From Halomonas denitrificans (lineage in GTDB: Bacteria > Pseudomonadota > Gammaproteobacteria > Xanthomonadales > Wenzhouxiangellaceae), in assembly GCA_019800895.1 (NCBI GenBank), contig JAHVKF010000001.1:62001-126000 (forward strand): DNA of 64,000 bases. Direction: 5' to 3'. Position numbers and translations under genes: made by a program. Shown one piece after another: positions 47,490 through 56,669 of the stretch (the stretch's first letter is position 1; each line of letters starts with the position of its first letter). The notes beneath the pieces were generated by a model. The model made no database searches and was not told the origin of the DNA. It saw only the letters and a program-made list of their open reading frames with translations.

Positions 47490-48317
47490 ATGGACGCCGT
47501 AATCGACTACCTCAGCAACCTGGACACCGCGACGCTCCTCGGCTGGGCCTGGAAGCTCGTCGCCGCGCTGCTGATCTTCTTCATCGGGCGCATCGTCGCC
47601 AAGCTGATCAGCGGCTTCCTCGCCAAGCTGATGCGCAAGCGCGGCATCGACGACATGCTGGCCAACTTCCTCAGCGTGGTGCTCTACGCCATCCTGCTCG
47701 TCGCCGTGATCATCGCCGCGATCTCGCAGCTCGGCATCCAGACCACGCCGCTGATCGCCGTACTGGGTGCGGCCGGCCTCGCCGTCGGTCTCGCGCTGCA
47801 GAATTCGCTGGGTAACCTCGCCGCGGGCGTGATGCTGGTGCTGTTCAGGCCGTTCACGAAAGGCGATTACGTCGAGGCCGGGGGGACGTCGGGCACGGTC
47901 ACCGACGTCGGCCTGTTCCAGTCGGTGTTGAACACTCCGGACAACCGGAAGGTCATCGTGCCTAACGGCCAGATCACCAGCGACACCATCACGAATTATT
48001 CGGCCTACGACACCCGCCGCATCGACCTGATCATCGGCGTCGGTTACGGCGACGACTTGAAGGTCGCGCGCAGCACGATCGAGAAGGTCCTCGAGGCCCA
48101 CGAGAAGGTACTGGACGACCCCGCGCCGGTCATCTGGGTAATGGAGCTCGGCGATTCCAGCGTCAATTTCGCCGTGCGTCCGTGGGTCAAGGCCGCCGAC
48201 TACTGGGGCGTTCGAAGCGAGCTGCTCGAATCCCTGAAGGTCGAGCTCGAAGACGCCGGCTGCGAGATCCCGTTTCCGCAGCGCGACGTTCACCTGCACC
48301 AGGTGGAAGCCGACTGA
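47490..48317 (+). CDS. mscS: Small-conductance mechanosensitive channel MscS
   Basis: Opens under membrane tension to release solutes during hypo-osmotic shock. The 275 residues are close to E. coli MscS (286). There are three transmembrane helices, with the pore helix LGAAGLAVGLALQNSLGNLA (Gly/Ala packing). The beta domain follows (VEAGGTSGTVTDVGLFQSVL and VIVPNGQITSDTITNYS). It sits alone after the small unknown gene. Confidence 0.96.
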   Translation: MDAVIDYLSNLDTATLLGWAWKLVAALLIFFIGRIVAKLISGFLAKLMRKRGIDDMLANFLSVVLYAILLVAVIIAAISQLGIQTTPLIAVLGAAGLAVGLALQNSLGNLAAGVMLVLFRPFTKGDYVEAGGTSGTVTDVGLFQSVLNTPDNRKVIVPNGQITSDTITNYSAYDTRRIDLIIGVGYGDDLKVARSTIEKVLEAHEKVLDDPAPVIWVMELGDSSVNFAVRPWVKAADYWGVRSELLESLKVELEDAGCEIPFPQRDVHLHQVEAD

Positions 48318-48356
48318 CGTCGGCCGTCCTGCGGGTCGCCCGGCGATCCGGAGCGC

Positions 48357-48743
48357 TCAGGAGGGGTCGCCCTGCGGCCCCCAGAGCATCCGGTCCAAAG
48401 CCCGTTCGGGGCTGTAGGCGTCGAGATCGATCTTTCCGTCGACGAACACCACCCCCTCGTCCTCCAGCCGCTGGCGCTGGAGTCGATAGGGCGCCGATCC
48501 CGGCTTGAAGCTGATCGCCCCCTGGGCGTTGACGACCCGGTGCCAGGGCAGCTCCAGGCGCTTCGGTGCACGGCCCAACGCGCGGCCGACCATTCGCGCG
48601 CGACCGGCGAGCCCGGCCAGCCGCGCGACTTCGCCGTAGTTCAATACCGAGCCGGAAGGAATGCCGGCAACCACCGCCCAGATTCGCTGGAAGCGGTCAT
48701 CCGGTGCGTCGGTCGTCGTCGTGCGGGTCGGGGTCGAAGCCAC
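48357..48743 (-). CDS. Alkyltransferase-like protein (ATL)
   Basis: A DNA-binding homologue of the O6-alkylguanine alkyltransferase C-terminal domain. The active-site PCHR is replaced by PWHR (LELPWHRVVNAQGAISF), which defines ATL proteins that flag alkylated guanine for nucleotide excision repair. The helix-turn-helix GSVLNYGEVARLAGLAGRAR is present. The start is uncertain: GTG 48743 gives 128 residues and overlaps trmJ by 47 bp; ATG 48782 would overlap it by 86 bp. Confidence 0.88.
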   Translation of the reverse strand: MASTPTRTTTTDAPDDRFQRIWAVVAGIPSGSVLNYGEVARLAGLAGRARMVGRALGRAPKRLELPWHRVVNAQGAISFKPGSAPYRLQRQRLEDEGVVFVDGKIDLDAYSPERALDRMLWGPQGDPS

Positions 48744-49461
48744 GTGCACGTGCTGCGCTGAGGGTGCGCGAGAGCATACCATTGAGCATGTTCAGCTCGT
48801 CGTCATCGGGGCGCGCCCGCAGGAACACCCTGCGCAGCCGGCGATGCAGCGTCTCGTCCTGGCCGGGCGTGCTGAATCGGATGACCCGAAGCGTTTCCTC
48901 CAGACGCTGGAAGAACACCTCGAGGCGCTCGGCGGACGCCGGCGGGGCCGCGGGCCGAGCCGGGCGGGTCGGCGCCTCGCGCCCGGCCAGGTGGAACTCG
49001 TAGGCCAGGACCTGGACGGCCTGCGCAAGGTTCAACGAGGTGTAGTCGGGACCCGTGGGAATCTGGACCAGCGCGTTGCACCGGTCCATCGCCGAATTGT
49101 CGAGGCCCGAACGCTCGCAGCCGAACAGCACCGCGACCGGCCCGGGCTGCTGCAGCGCCTGGTGAGCCGATTCCCGTGGCTCGAGCAGGGGCTGGGCCAC
49201 GTCGCGGGCGCGGTGGCTCGTCCCGACGACCCAGACACAATCCTCGAGCGCCTCGCCCAGCGAGCCGTGGACGCCGGCCCGGGCGAGGAGATCGTCGGCG
49301 CCGGCCGCGAGCGCGGTGGCCTCGGCGCTGGGGAAGGTCGCGGGCGACACCAGGCGCAGGTCGGACAGCCCCATGACCTTCATCGCCCGCGCCGCCGAGC
49401 CGATGTTGCCCGGGTGCGAGGTGCGCTCGAGAACGAAGCGGATGGGTGCGAGGCGGTCCAT
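48697..49461 (-). CDS. trmJ: tRNA (cytidine/uridine-2'-O-)-methyltransferase TrmJ
   Basis: A SPOUT-family enzyme that methylates the ribose at tRNA position 32. The 254-residue protein has ERTSHPGNIGSAARAMKVMG, VAVLFGCERSGLDN and the knot segment IPTGPDYTSLNLAQAVQVL, plus a C-terminal dimer extension with LNMLNGMLSR. It is divergent from suhB, as in many gammaproteobacteria. Confidence 0.95.
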   Translation of the reverse strand: MDRLAPIRFVLERTSHPGNIGSAARAMKVMGLSDLRLVSPATFPSAEATALAAGADDLLARAGVHGSLGEALEDCVWVVGTSHRARDVAQPLLEPRESAHQALQQPGPVAVLFGCERSGLDNSAMDRCNALVQIPTGPDYTSLNLAQAVQVLAYEFHLAGREAPTRPARPAAPPASAERLEVFFQRLEETLRVIRFSTPGQDETLHRRLRRVFLRARPDDDELNMLNGMLSRTLSAARARGFDPDPHDDDRRTG

Positions 49462-49585
49462 CCGCGCAGTCTAGCCGTTCGCGGCCGGGGCGATGCGCAG
49501 GGCGTACGGAGACTGCCCGATGGTTCGTCGGCCGGCTTCGGTCTGCTATCCTTGCCGGCTTGCCCTGGATCGAGAACGAGACCCG

Positions 49586-50422
49586 GTGACGAACCCGTTC
49601 CTGAACACCGCCATCGAAGCTGCCCACAAGGGCGGCGACCTGTTGATGAAGTACCGCGACCGGGTCGATTCCATCCCGGTCGAGCGCAAGGCGCGCGGCG
49701 ACTATGCCAGCGAGATCGATCGCGCCTGCGAAGCGCTGATCCGGACCGAACTCAAGCGCCGCTACCCGGACCACGCGGTCGTCGGCGAGGAAGACGGCAA
49801 GTCCGGCGACAGCGAGCATGTCTGGCTGGTCGACCCGATCGACGGCACCAGCAACTACCTGCGGGGCATTCCGCACTACGCGATCTCGATCGCCCAGGTC
49901 GTCAAGGGGCGCGTCGAGCACGGCGTGGTCTACGATCCCGCCCGCGACGAGCTGTTCGCCGCCAGCCGCGGCCAGGGCGCGACCCTGAACAACCGCCGGA
50001 TTCGCGTATCCGGTCGCAACGCCCTGTCCGGGGCGGTGCTCGGTGCCGCCTTCCCGTTCCGCTCGCGCCGCCTCATGCCGGCCTACATGGGCATGTTCGA
50101 AGCGCTGTTCGAGGAAGCCGAGGATGTCCGGCGCGCCGGTGCCGCATCGCTGGACCTGGCCTACGTCGCCTGCGGCCGCCTCGACGGCTATTGGGAACTC
50201 GCGCTCAAGCCCTGGGACATCGCCGCCGGCGCACTGTTGGTCCAGGAAGCCGGCGGGGTCGTCATGGACATCGCCGGCGGCGATCGCTGGCTCCAGTCGG
50301 GCCATGTCCTGGCGGCGCCGTTCAAGTTGATCACGCCCCTGCGCAAGGCGATCGAACCGCACCTGACCGAGTCGCTGATCGCCCGCACGCGCGGCGCGGA
50401 TTCGTCCGACGCCCCGGCCTGA
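49586..50422 (+). CDS. suhB: Inositol-1-monophosphatase (SuhB)
   Basis: A Mg-dependent phosphatase; E. coli SuhB also aids rRNA transcription antitermination. The 278-residue protein starts with GTG 49586, giving TNPFLNTAIEAAHKGGDLL. It has metal-binding VGEEDG, WLVDPIDGTSNYLRGIPHYA and the C-terminal motif LALKPWDIAAGALLVQEAGG. It converges on cydC. Confidence 0.95.
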   Translation: MTNPFLNTAIEAAHKGGDLLMKYRDRVDSIPVERKARGDYASEIDRACEALIRTELKRRYPDHAVVGEEDGKSGDSEHVWLVDPIDGTSNYLRGIPHYAISIAQVVKGRVEHGVVYDPARDELFAASRGQGATLNNRRIRVSGRNALSGAVLGAAFPFRSRRLMPAYMGMFEALFEEAEDVRRAGAASLDLAYVACGRLDGYWELALKPWDIAAGALLVQEAGGVVMDIAGGDRWLQSGHVLAAPFKLITPLRKAIEPHLTESLIARTRGADSSDAPA

Positions 50423-50464
50423 TCGAGCGGTCGAGCGTCCTTCCCGCATAGGGCTTTCGCAGCG

Positions 50465-52162
50465 TCAGGCGGCGCCCCCGGCCACCAGCCGGCCGCGCTC
50501 GAGCACGAGTTCACGGTCGGGACGCAGGCTCCCGGCCGCGTCGTGCGACAGAACGACCACGGTGCGATCGGCCAGCCAGGGCTCGATGCCCTCCGCGACC
50601 CGCGATGCGGTCGCCTCGTCGAGGCCGGCGAACGGTTCATCGAGAACCAGCAGGCCGCGTCGCGTCAGCAGCAGGCGAGCCAGCGCCAGGCGCCGCGCCT
50701 GGCCACCCGACAGTCCGGCCCCCCGCTCACCCAGCCAGGTCGAGAGACCGCGGGGCAGATCGCGGGCCCAACCGGCGAGGTCCACCGCATCGAGCACGGC
50801 GTCGAGGCGCGCGGTCGATGCCTCGGGATCGCCGAGACGCAGGTTGGCCTCCAGCGTATCGCTGAACAGCGTCGGGGCCTGTTCGAGAATCCCGGACCGC
50901 GCCAGGCGCACGGCTTCGTCGATCGCGAACGCGTCCGCGCCGTCGATCCGCACCGAGCCCCGACCAGGATCCAGCTCGCCGGCGATGATCCGGCCCAGGG
51001 TGGACTTGCCGCAACCGCTGTCGCCACCGATGACGACCCGTTCCCGCGGCGCCAACGACAGGTCGAGCCCGTCGAGTACCGGCGCCTGGACCCGGCTCCA
51101 GCGAAACCCGACGTCGTCGAGCTCCAGCCGCGGTGCGGGCGACCGACCGGCACCCGAAGATCCTGGCGCGCCGTGCGTCGATCGTCGGCGCGCATCTGCC
51201 GGGGGTGCCCCTCCGAGCTGTTCGATCCTGCGCGCGGCCGCTTCGCAGTTCGCCCGCAGTATCCAGCCGCCCGGCAAGGCCTGCAGCGCCTCGACCAACC
51301 CGAGCATCAGCAGCGACAGACCCGCAGCAGCGGGCCCCGTGAGCCGCCCCGCGTCGACCATCAGCAGGCCGCCGATCAGCACGGCCCAGAACGCGACGTA
51401 GCCCAACGCGCTGGTGCTGGCCTGGCCCAGCGCCTCGAGCCGGCGCTGCCGGTGCTGCGCACGGACCTGTAGAACGGCGCGGTTGACGACGCACTCGGCC
51501 CGCTCGGCGGCGCGACCCACGCTGACGAGCTCGGCCAGTCCGTCGACCCAGCTGGTCAGGTCCGCGCGCATCCGCGCGTTGTCGCGCACGATACGGCGCC
51601 CCGGCGCGGCGCCGGCTCTCTGCAGGAGCGACAGCACCGGCACCGTGGCCAGCGGAAGAACGATCACGATCGGCAGGAGCTCGGGTGCCAGCAGCAGCGT
51701 TGCACAGATCGCGATCGCGAACCCGCCGAGCGCGGCCACGCCGGGCAGCAGCCAGCGCGGGACCAGCAGCTCCAGCGTGTCGATATCGCGGGTCAGGCGC
51801 GTCAGCAGGTCGCCCTCGGCCACCGCGCCGAGCCAGCGTACGGGCCGCGTCATCAGCCGCCGGAAGGCGCGTCGCCGAAGCGCCGAGAGATGTCGGAGCA
51901 TGGCGTCGTGACCGGCCAGTCGCTCGCCGTAGCGAGTCACGGTGCGGCCCACCGCCGCGGCCCGGATCGCCGCGCCGGGCGCGAAGATGTCGATCATGGG
52001 GATCATCGATAGCCCGACCAGTCCCGCCGCCGTGATCAGCCAGCCGGAAATCGCCAGGAGGGCCGCCGCGAACCCGGTTCCCAGCACCGCCAGCGCGGCC
52101 GCCAGGACGATCCGGCCGCGGACCCGGCCAGCGCTCCGTGCGATGCGGCGCAGCGCGCTCAT
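50465..52162 (-). CDS. cydC: Thiol reductant ABC exporter subunit CydC
   Basis: Half of the CydDC transporter needed to mature cytochrome bd by controlling periplasmic thiols and heme. The 565-residue protein has an N-terminal six-helix domain. The nucleotide-binding domain has Walker A GGDSGCGKST, signature LSGGQARRLALARLL and Walker B LLVLDEPFAGLDE. It overlaps cydD by 4 nt and is last in the cydABDC operon. Confidence 0.95.
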   Translation of the reverse strand: MSALRRIARSAGRVRGRIVLAAALAVLGTGFAAALLAISGWLITAAGLVGLSMIPMIDIFAPGAAIRAAAVGRTVTRYGERLAGHDAMLRHLSALRRRAFRRLMTRPVRWLGAVAEGDLLTRLTRDIDTLELLVPRWLLPGVAALGGFAIAICATLLLAPELLPIVIVLPLATVPVLSLLQRAGAAPGRRIVRDNARMRADLTSWVDGLAELVSVGRAAERAECVVNRAVLQVRAQHRQRRLEALGQASTSALGYVAFWAVLIGGLLMVDAGRLTGPAAAGLSLLMLGLVEALQALPGGWILRANCEAAARRIEQLGGAPPADARRRSTHGAPGSSGAGRSPAPRLELDDVGFRWSRVQAPVLDGLDLSLAPRERVVIGGDSGCGKSTLGRIIAGELDPGRGSVRIDGADAFAIDEAVRLARSGILEQAPTLFSDTLEANLRLGDPEASTARLDAVLDAVDLAGWARDLPRGLSTWLGERGAGLSGGQARRLALARLLLTRRGLLVLDEPFAGLDEATASRVAEGIEPWLADRTVVVLSHDAAGSLRPDRELVLERGRLVAGGAA

Positions 52163-53931
52163 CGCACGCTCAGCTCTGCCACGCGCCCCGCATCGATGCG
52201 CACGACGCGGTCGGCACGCTCGATCATTTCCGGCCGGTGACTGGCTGCGACGACCGTGACGTCGCGGCTCTCGAGCAGCGATGACAGCGCGTCCAGCACC
52301 CGCCGCTCGCCCCGTCGATCGAGATGCGCGGTGGGTTCATCGAGCAGCAGCACCGGCCTCGGCCTGAGGAGTGCACGGGCCAACGCCACCCGCTGGATCT
52401 GCCCGCCCGACAGGCGTTCCCCACGCTCGCCCACCGCGCTGTCGAGGCCCCGGTCCAGACGATGCGCGAAGTCCATCACTCCGGCGGACTCGGCGATCGC
52501 CTCGACCTCCTCGGTCGTTGCCTCGGCCCATCCGAGCGCGATGTTCTCGTAGAGCGTGCCCGGAAACAGCGTCGGCCTCTGGCCCAACCAGGCGACGCGG
52601 GCGGCCCGCTCGGTCTCGGACCATGGCGCGGCGTCTTCGCCGCCGATCTCGATACGGCCGGCCGCCGGGTGGAGGAACCCGGCCAGCAGGTCGATCAGCG
52701 TGCTCTTGCCGCCGCCGCTCGGCCCGCTGAGCACCACCCGCTCCCCGCGTTCGAAGGCCAGGTCCAGTCCGTCGAACAGCACGGGACGATCCGGGTAGGC
52801 GAAGCACAGGCCACGGATTCGAACCGGCGCGGCCGTCACGACCGAGCAAGCGCCGGCCGGCGCGCTCGCTGCCGACCCGGTTCGGGAGACGCCCGGCCCG
52901 TCCGACGAGCCGGATGCCGCTTGACGCCCTGCCCTGCTGGCGGGTTCGGCCCCCGGGTCCGCGGGCCCGAGAACGGTCGCGACTTCCGCGACCGCGGCAC
53001 GCGCATCGGCCCGGTCGTGCCAGCCCTGCGCCATCGCACGCAGCGGCGCGAAGAACTCCGGCGCGAGCAGCAGCACGAACAGCCCGCCGGCCAGCGTCAG
53101 GTCGGCGGCCGGACCAAACGAGAGGAAACCGAGCAGGCCCATGCCGACGTAGATCGCGACCGCCGCGATCGCGACCGACGCGAAGAACTCCAGCACGGCG
53201 GACGACAGGAACGCGAGCTGCAGGACCCTCATCGACGCCCGGCGCAGCGCGTCGGTCCGCTCGAGCACCTGGCCGTCGGTCTCTCCTTCGGCGCCGAATC
53301 GCTTCAACGTCGCGGCGCCGCGCAGGCGATCGAGAAACCAGCCACCGAGGCGCCCCAGCGCGTCGACCTGGGCCCGCGCGCGCGCCTCGGCGCCCCAGCC
53401 CACGAGGACCATGAACAGGGGAATCAGCGGTGCGCTCAACAGCAGGAAGGCACCGGCCACCCAGTCGACGACGAAAACCACCGCGAGCACCATGGCCGGC
53501 ACGATCGCGGCCGCGAACTGCTGCGGCAGGAACCGCGCGTAGTAGGCATCGAGCTTCTCGATCTGGTCGTCGAAGGCGGCCAGGACCCGCCCGGTCGGCG
53601 GCGCGACCGCCGGTCCGGCGTTCCGAAGGGCGTCGAGCATGCGTCGACGAAGATCGACCCGGATGCCGGCGGACGCGCCCGAGGCCAGCGCCGACCGCGC
53701 ACCGAGCACGACGGCCCGCAGCAGCAGCGCGGCCAGCAGACCGGCAGCAAGCGCCATGGCCGGCGTTCGGGACTCGACGACCACCTGGCGGACCAGCGCA
53801 GCGATCGCGCCGGCCTGGGCGAGGATCAGCCCGGCTTCGATCACGGCCAGGCCGGCCATCGCGGGACGAAGCCAGCCGGGCGCCTGCCGGCCCAGCCAGG
53901 CGCCGGTCGAACGATCAGTGACCGCCGGCAC
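52159..53931 (-). CDS. cydD: Thiol reductant ABC exporter subunit CydD
   Basis: The 590-residue partner of CydC. The transmembrane domain (about 20-320) is followed by an ATPase domain with Walker A GPSGGGKST, signature LSGGQIQRVALARALL and Walker B PVLLLDEPTAHLD. A low-complexity Ala/Ser/Gly linker (about 330-365) separates the two. Its start lies 17 bp inside the end of cydB. Confidence 0.95.
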   Translation of the reverse strand: MPAVTDRSTGAWLGRQAPGWLRPAMAGLAVIEAGLILAQAGAIAALVRQVVVESRTPAMALAAGLLAALLLRAVVLGARSALASGASAGIRVDLRRRMLDALRNAGPAVAPPTGRVLAAFDDQIEKLDAYYARFLPQQFAAAIVPAMVLAVVFVVDWVAGAFLLLSAPLIPLFMVLVGWGAEARARAQVDALGRLGGWFLDRLRGAATLKRFGAEGETDGQVLERTDALRRASMRVLQLAFLSSAVLEFFASVAIAAVAIYVGMGLLGFLSFGPAADLTLAGGLFVLLLAPEFFAPLRAMAQGWHDRADARAAVAEVATVLGPADPGAEPASRAGRQAASGSSDGPGVSRTGSAASAPAGACSVVTAAPVRIRGLCFAYPDRPVLFDGLDLAFERGERVVLSGPSGGGKSTLIDLLAGFLHPAAGRIEIGGEDAAPWSETERAARVAWLGQRPTLFPGTLYENIALGWAEATTEEVEAIAESAGVMDFAHRLDRGLDSAVGERGERLSGGQIQRVALARALLRPRPVLLLDEPTAHLDRRGERRVLDALSSLLESRDVTVVAASHRPEMIERADRVVRIDAGRVAELSVR

Positions 53932-54919
53932 CGTCCTTGACCTTGCCTCGGAACACCCAGTAGTTGAAGACGGTGTAGAGCAGGATGATCGGAATCAGGA
54001 ACAGCATGCCCAGGAGCAGGAACAGTTGACTGCCCGGCGCCGATGCCGCGTCCCAGAACGTGTAGTCCGGCGGCACGGCGTAGGGCCACATGGAGATCAG
54101 CAGCCCGAGATAGAACAGGCCGAACAGCACCATGGACCCGACGAAGGGAACGACGTCGCGACGCTCGCGGATCGCCCGCCAGACCCACAGCAACGCGGCA
54201 AGCGTCGCGACCGGAAAGATCCAGAGCCAGGCCATGCCGTCCAGCCAGCGCTGCTGGACGAAATCCTTGCTCAGCGGCGTCCACAGGCTGACCAGCAGGA
54301 AGAACGCGAAAACGGCGATCAGCAGCCGCTCGCTCGCCTTGAACGCCCACTCCTGCGTATGGCCCTCGGTTTTAAGCACCGTCCAGGTGGCTCCGAGCAG
54401 CGCATAGCCGGTGACGACGCCCAGGCCGGTCATGACCGTGAACGGCGTCAGCCAGTCGAAGGGCCCGCCCGCGTACTGGAAGTCGACGACTTCGAACCCC
54501 TGGAGATACGCGCCCACGACCGCGCCCTGGGCGAAGGAGGCCACCGTCGAGCCGATGCTGAAGGAACGATCCCACCAGCGACGCGACCGATCGCTGGATT
54601 TGAACCGGAACTCGAAGGCGATGCCGCGGAAGATCAGGCCGGCGACCAGCAGGAAGATGCCGATGTACAGCGCCGGCAGAAACACCGCATAGACCAGCGG
54701 AAACGCGGCGAGCAGTCCGGCGCCGCCGAGGATCAGCCAGGTCTCGTTGCCGTCCCAGATCGGCGCGACCGAATTCATCATGCGGTCGCGGGACAGGTCG
54801 TCGGGTGCGAACGGGAACAGGATGCCGACGCCGAGATCGAAACCGTCCATCAATACGTACATGAAGATGCCGATGCCGATGATCACGACCCAGATCAGGG
54901 TCAGGTCGATGGTTTCCAC
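53915..54919 (-). CDS. cydB: Cytochrome bd-type quinol oxidase subunit II
   Basis: A 334-residue polytopic protein of CydB/CioB type (start METIDLTLIWVVIIGIGIF, with MYVLMDGFDLGVGILFPF and VAPIWDGNETWLILGG as signatures). It pairs with CydA to reduce oxygen. The length is closer to CioB than to E. coli CydB (379). It starts 2 bp after cydA. Confidence 0.95.
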   Translation of the reverse strand: METIDLTLIWVVIIGIGIFMYVLMDGFDLGVGILFPFAPDDLSRDRMMNSVAPIWDGNETWLILGGAGLLAAFPLVYAVFLPALYIGIFLLVAGLIFRGIAFEFRFKSSDRSRRWWDRSFSIGSTVASFAQGAVVGAYLQGFEVVDFQYAGGPFDWLTPFTVMTGLGVVTGYALLGATWTVLKTEGHTQEWAFKASERLLIAVFAFFLLVSLWTPLSKDFVQQRWLDGMAWLWIFPVATLAALLWVWRAIRERRDVVPFVGSMVLFGLFYLGLLISMWPYAVPPDYTFWDAASAPGSQLFLLLGMLFLIPIILLYTVFNYWVFRGKVKDGAGGH

Positions 54920-54921
54920 GC

Positions 54922-56328
54922 TCAGGCCTCCTTCGGCACGGCGCCGGTCATCGTCAGCGGATTCGCCGACAGCGGGCGCTTGGGGCGCGCGGATTCGTCA
55001 TCCTCGAGGTGTTCGATCGGATCGGGTCCGGCCATGACCACGCGCCGCAGGTAGTAGAGCCCGGCGCCGAAGACCACCGCGTAGACCGCGATGTAGCCGA
55101 TCAGCGTGGCCAGGGCCATCCCGCCGGTCAGCGACGGCGTGATCGCCTCGTCCACCCGCATCATTCCGTAGACCACCCAGGGCTGACGGCCGATCTCGGT
55201 GGTGAACCAACCCGCGAGAACGGCCACGAACGGTAGAGGACCGACCCAGGACAGTACCTTGAGCAGGCGCGGCGAGTCGAACAGGCACCCCCGCATCAGC
55301 TGGACCGCGGCAACCCAGGACAGGAGGATGAACAGTACGCCGAGCCCGACCATGACGCGGAAACTCCAGAACACCGGCCCGACCGGCGGACGATCCTCGG
55401 CCGGTACCGACTTCAGACCCCGCACCTCCCCGTCCAACGAGTGGGTCAGGATCAGGCTGCCGAGCTTCGGGATCGCGACCTCGAAAAGGTTCTCCTCGGC
55501 GTCGGCGTCCGGGATCGCGAACAGGATCAGCGGGGCCCCTCGCTGCGTTTCCCAGTGCCCCTCCATGGCCGCCACCTTCATCGGCTGGTATTCGAACGTG
55601 TTCAGCCCGTGCAGATCGCCGATGAACATCTGCAGCGGCGTGGCCACGGCGAGCATGACCACGGTCATCCTCAGCGCCATTCGACCCGATCTCGGGTTGC
55701 GGCCGCGCACGAGGTACCAGGCACTGACCGCAGCCACGACCAGGCCGCCCGTGATGAACGAGGCCAGCGCCATGTGCGCGAAGCGATACGGCAGCGAAGG
55801 ATTGAAGATCGCCTCGATCCACGAGGTGACCTGGAAACGGCCATCGATCAGCTCGACACCGGCCGGGGTATGGAACCAGCTGTTGGTCGACAGGATCCAG
55901 AACGAGGAAATGAACGTCCCCAGCGCGACCATGCAGGCGGCCAGCAGGTGCAGTCCCGGCGGTACCCGATCGCGGCCGAACAGCAGGACGCCGAGGAAGG
56001 TTGCCTCGAGGAAGAACGCGGTGACCACTTCGTAGCTGAGCGCGGGGCCGAGGAAATTCGACGCGGACAGCGAGAACTGCGACCAATTGGTACCGAACTG
56101 GAACGCCATCACGATTCCCGACACGACACCCATGCCGAACACCACCGCGAAGATCTTGATCCAGAAGCGGGAAAGCTTTTCCCTCACCGGATCCGGACGC
56201 CGGTAGTTCAGCGCCTCGAGGAGCGCGATCCACGCGGCCAGTCCGATCGTGAAGACCGGAAAGATGGCGTGAAAGGAAACGACGAACGCGAACTGGATTC
56301 GCGAAAGGAAGACCGGGTCGAGCTCCAT
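54922..56328 (-). CDS. cydA: Cytochrome bd-type quinol oxidase subunit I (CIO-like)
   Basis: The 468-residue heme subunit. His20 in VVSFHAIFPVFTIGL matches the high-spin heme ligand, and WFTTEIGRQPWVVYGMMR is the conserved GRQPW region. It is about 50 residues shorter than E. coli CydA and lacks the long Q-loop, as in cyanide-insensitive oxidases (CIO). That assignment is inference. The start has GGAGA upstream. A half-site array covers its promoter region. No cydX-like gene follows cydB. Confidence 0.93.
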   Translation of the reverse strand: MELDPVFLSRIQFAFVVSFHAIFPVFTIGLAAWIALLEALNYRRPDPVREKLSRFWIKIFAVVFGMGVVSGIVMAFQFGTNWSQFSLSASNFLGPALSYEVVTAFFLEATFLGVLLFGRDRVPPGLHLLAACMVALGTFISSFWILSTNSWFHTPAGVELIDGRFQVTSWIEAIFNPSLPYRFAHMALASFITGGLVVAAVSAWYLVRGRNPRSGRMALRMTVVMLAVATPLQMFIGDLHGLNTFEYQPMKVAAMEGHWETQRGAPLILFAIPDADAEENLFEVAIPKLGSLILTHSLDGEVRGLKSVPAEDRPPVGPVFWSFRVMVGLGVLFILLSWVAAVQLMRGCLFDSPRLLKVLSWVGPLPFVAVLAGWFTTEIGRQPWVVYGMMRVDEAITPSLTGGMALATLIGYIAVYAVVFGAGLYYLRRVVMAGPDPIEHLEDDESARPKRPLSANPLTMTGAVPKEA

Positions 56329-56669
56329 CGATGTTCTCCGACAACGAGCTGTTACATTGTAACTTTGGTTACGGTGCAGCGCGGTCGCGGAAGCGGCTGC
56401 GATCGTGGGCTTCGAAGCGCTGCCGCCCCCCCCCGAGCACCTGCCAACAGTAGCATTCCGGCGTCATCGCGAGGACAAGGAACGGCAGGTTCCACGCGGA
56501 CCGGCGGACGGAACCGCGGGCTTCCCGGATCGGCTAAAATAGTCGGCTGAATCGAGCCCGGTGCGGACCCGTCCGGACCGAGTTCGGCTCGCTCATCTCC
56601 ACCGGTCTCGGGGGCCGGTGTTGTCGCCGTCGATTCGCGCCGAAAGAAGCGCGAAGCCTGGAGGATTGA
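56329..56669. other. Divergent cydA / leucine dehydrogenase intergenic region
   Basis: A 341-bp gap without a supportable gene. Near cydA is the GTTAC half-site array. A run of nine C lies at about 56426-56434. TAAAAT (56535-56540) is a -10-like element for the leucine dehydrogenase gene, which would have a leader of about 120 nt. No FNR-type TTGAT-N4-ATCAA site was seen by eye. Confidence 0.5.
56351..56372 (-). promoter_or_regulatory. Half-site array over the cydA promoter
   Basis: GTTAC (56351-56355), GTAAC (56359-56363) and GTTAC (56368-56372) form two overlapping inverted repeats with 3- and 4-bp spacers. On the minus strand TACAAT (56361-56356) inside the first repeat is a fair -10 for cydA. 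No -35 is evident, suggesting control by a DNA-binding protein that could not be identified. Confidence 0.5.
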
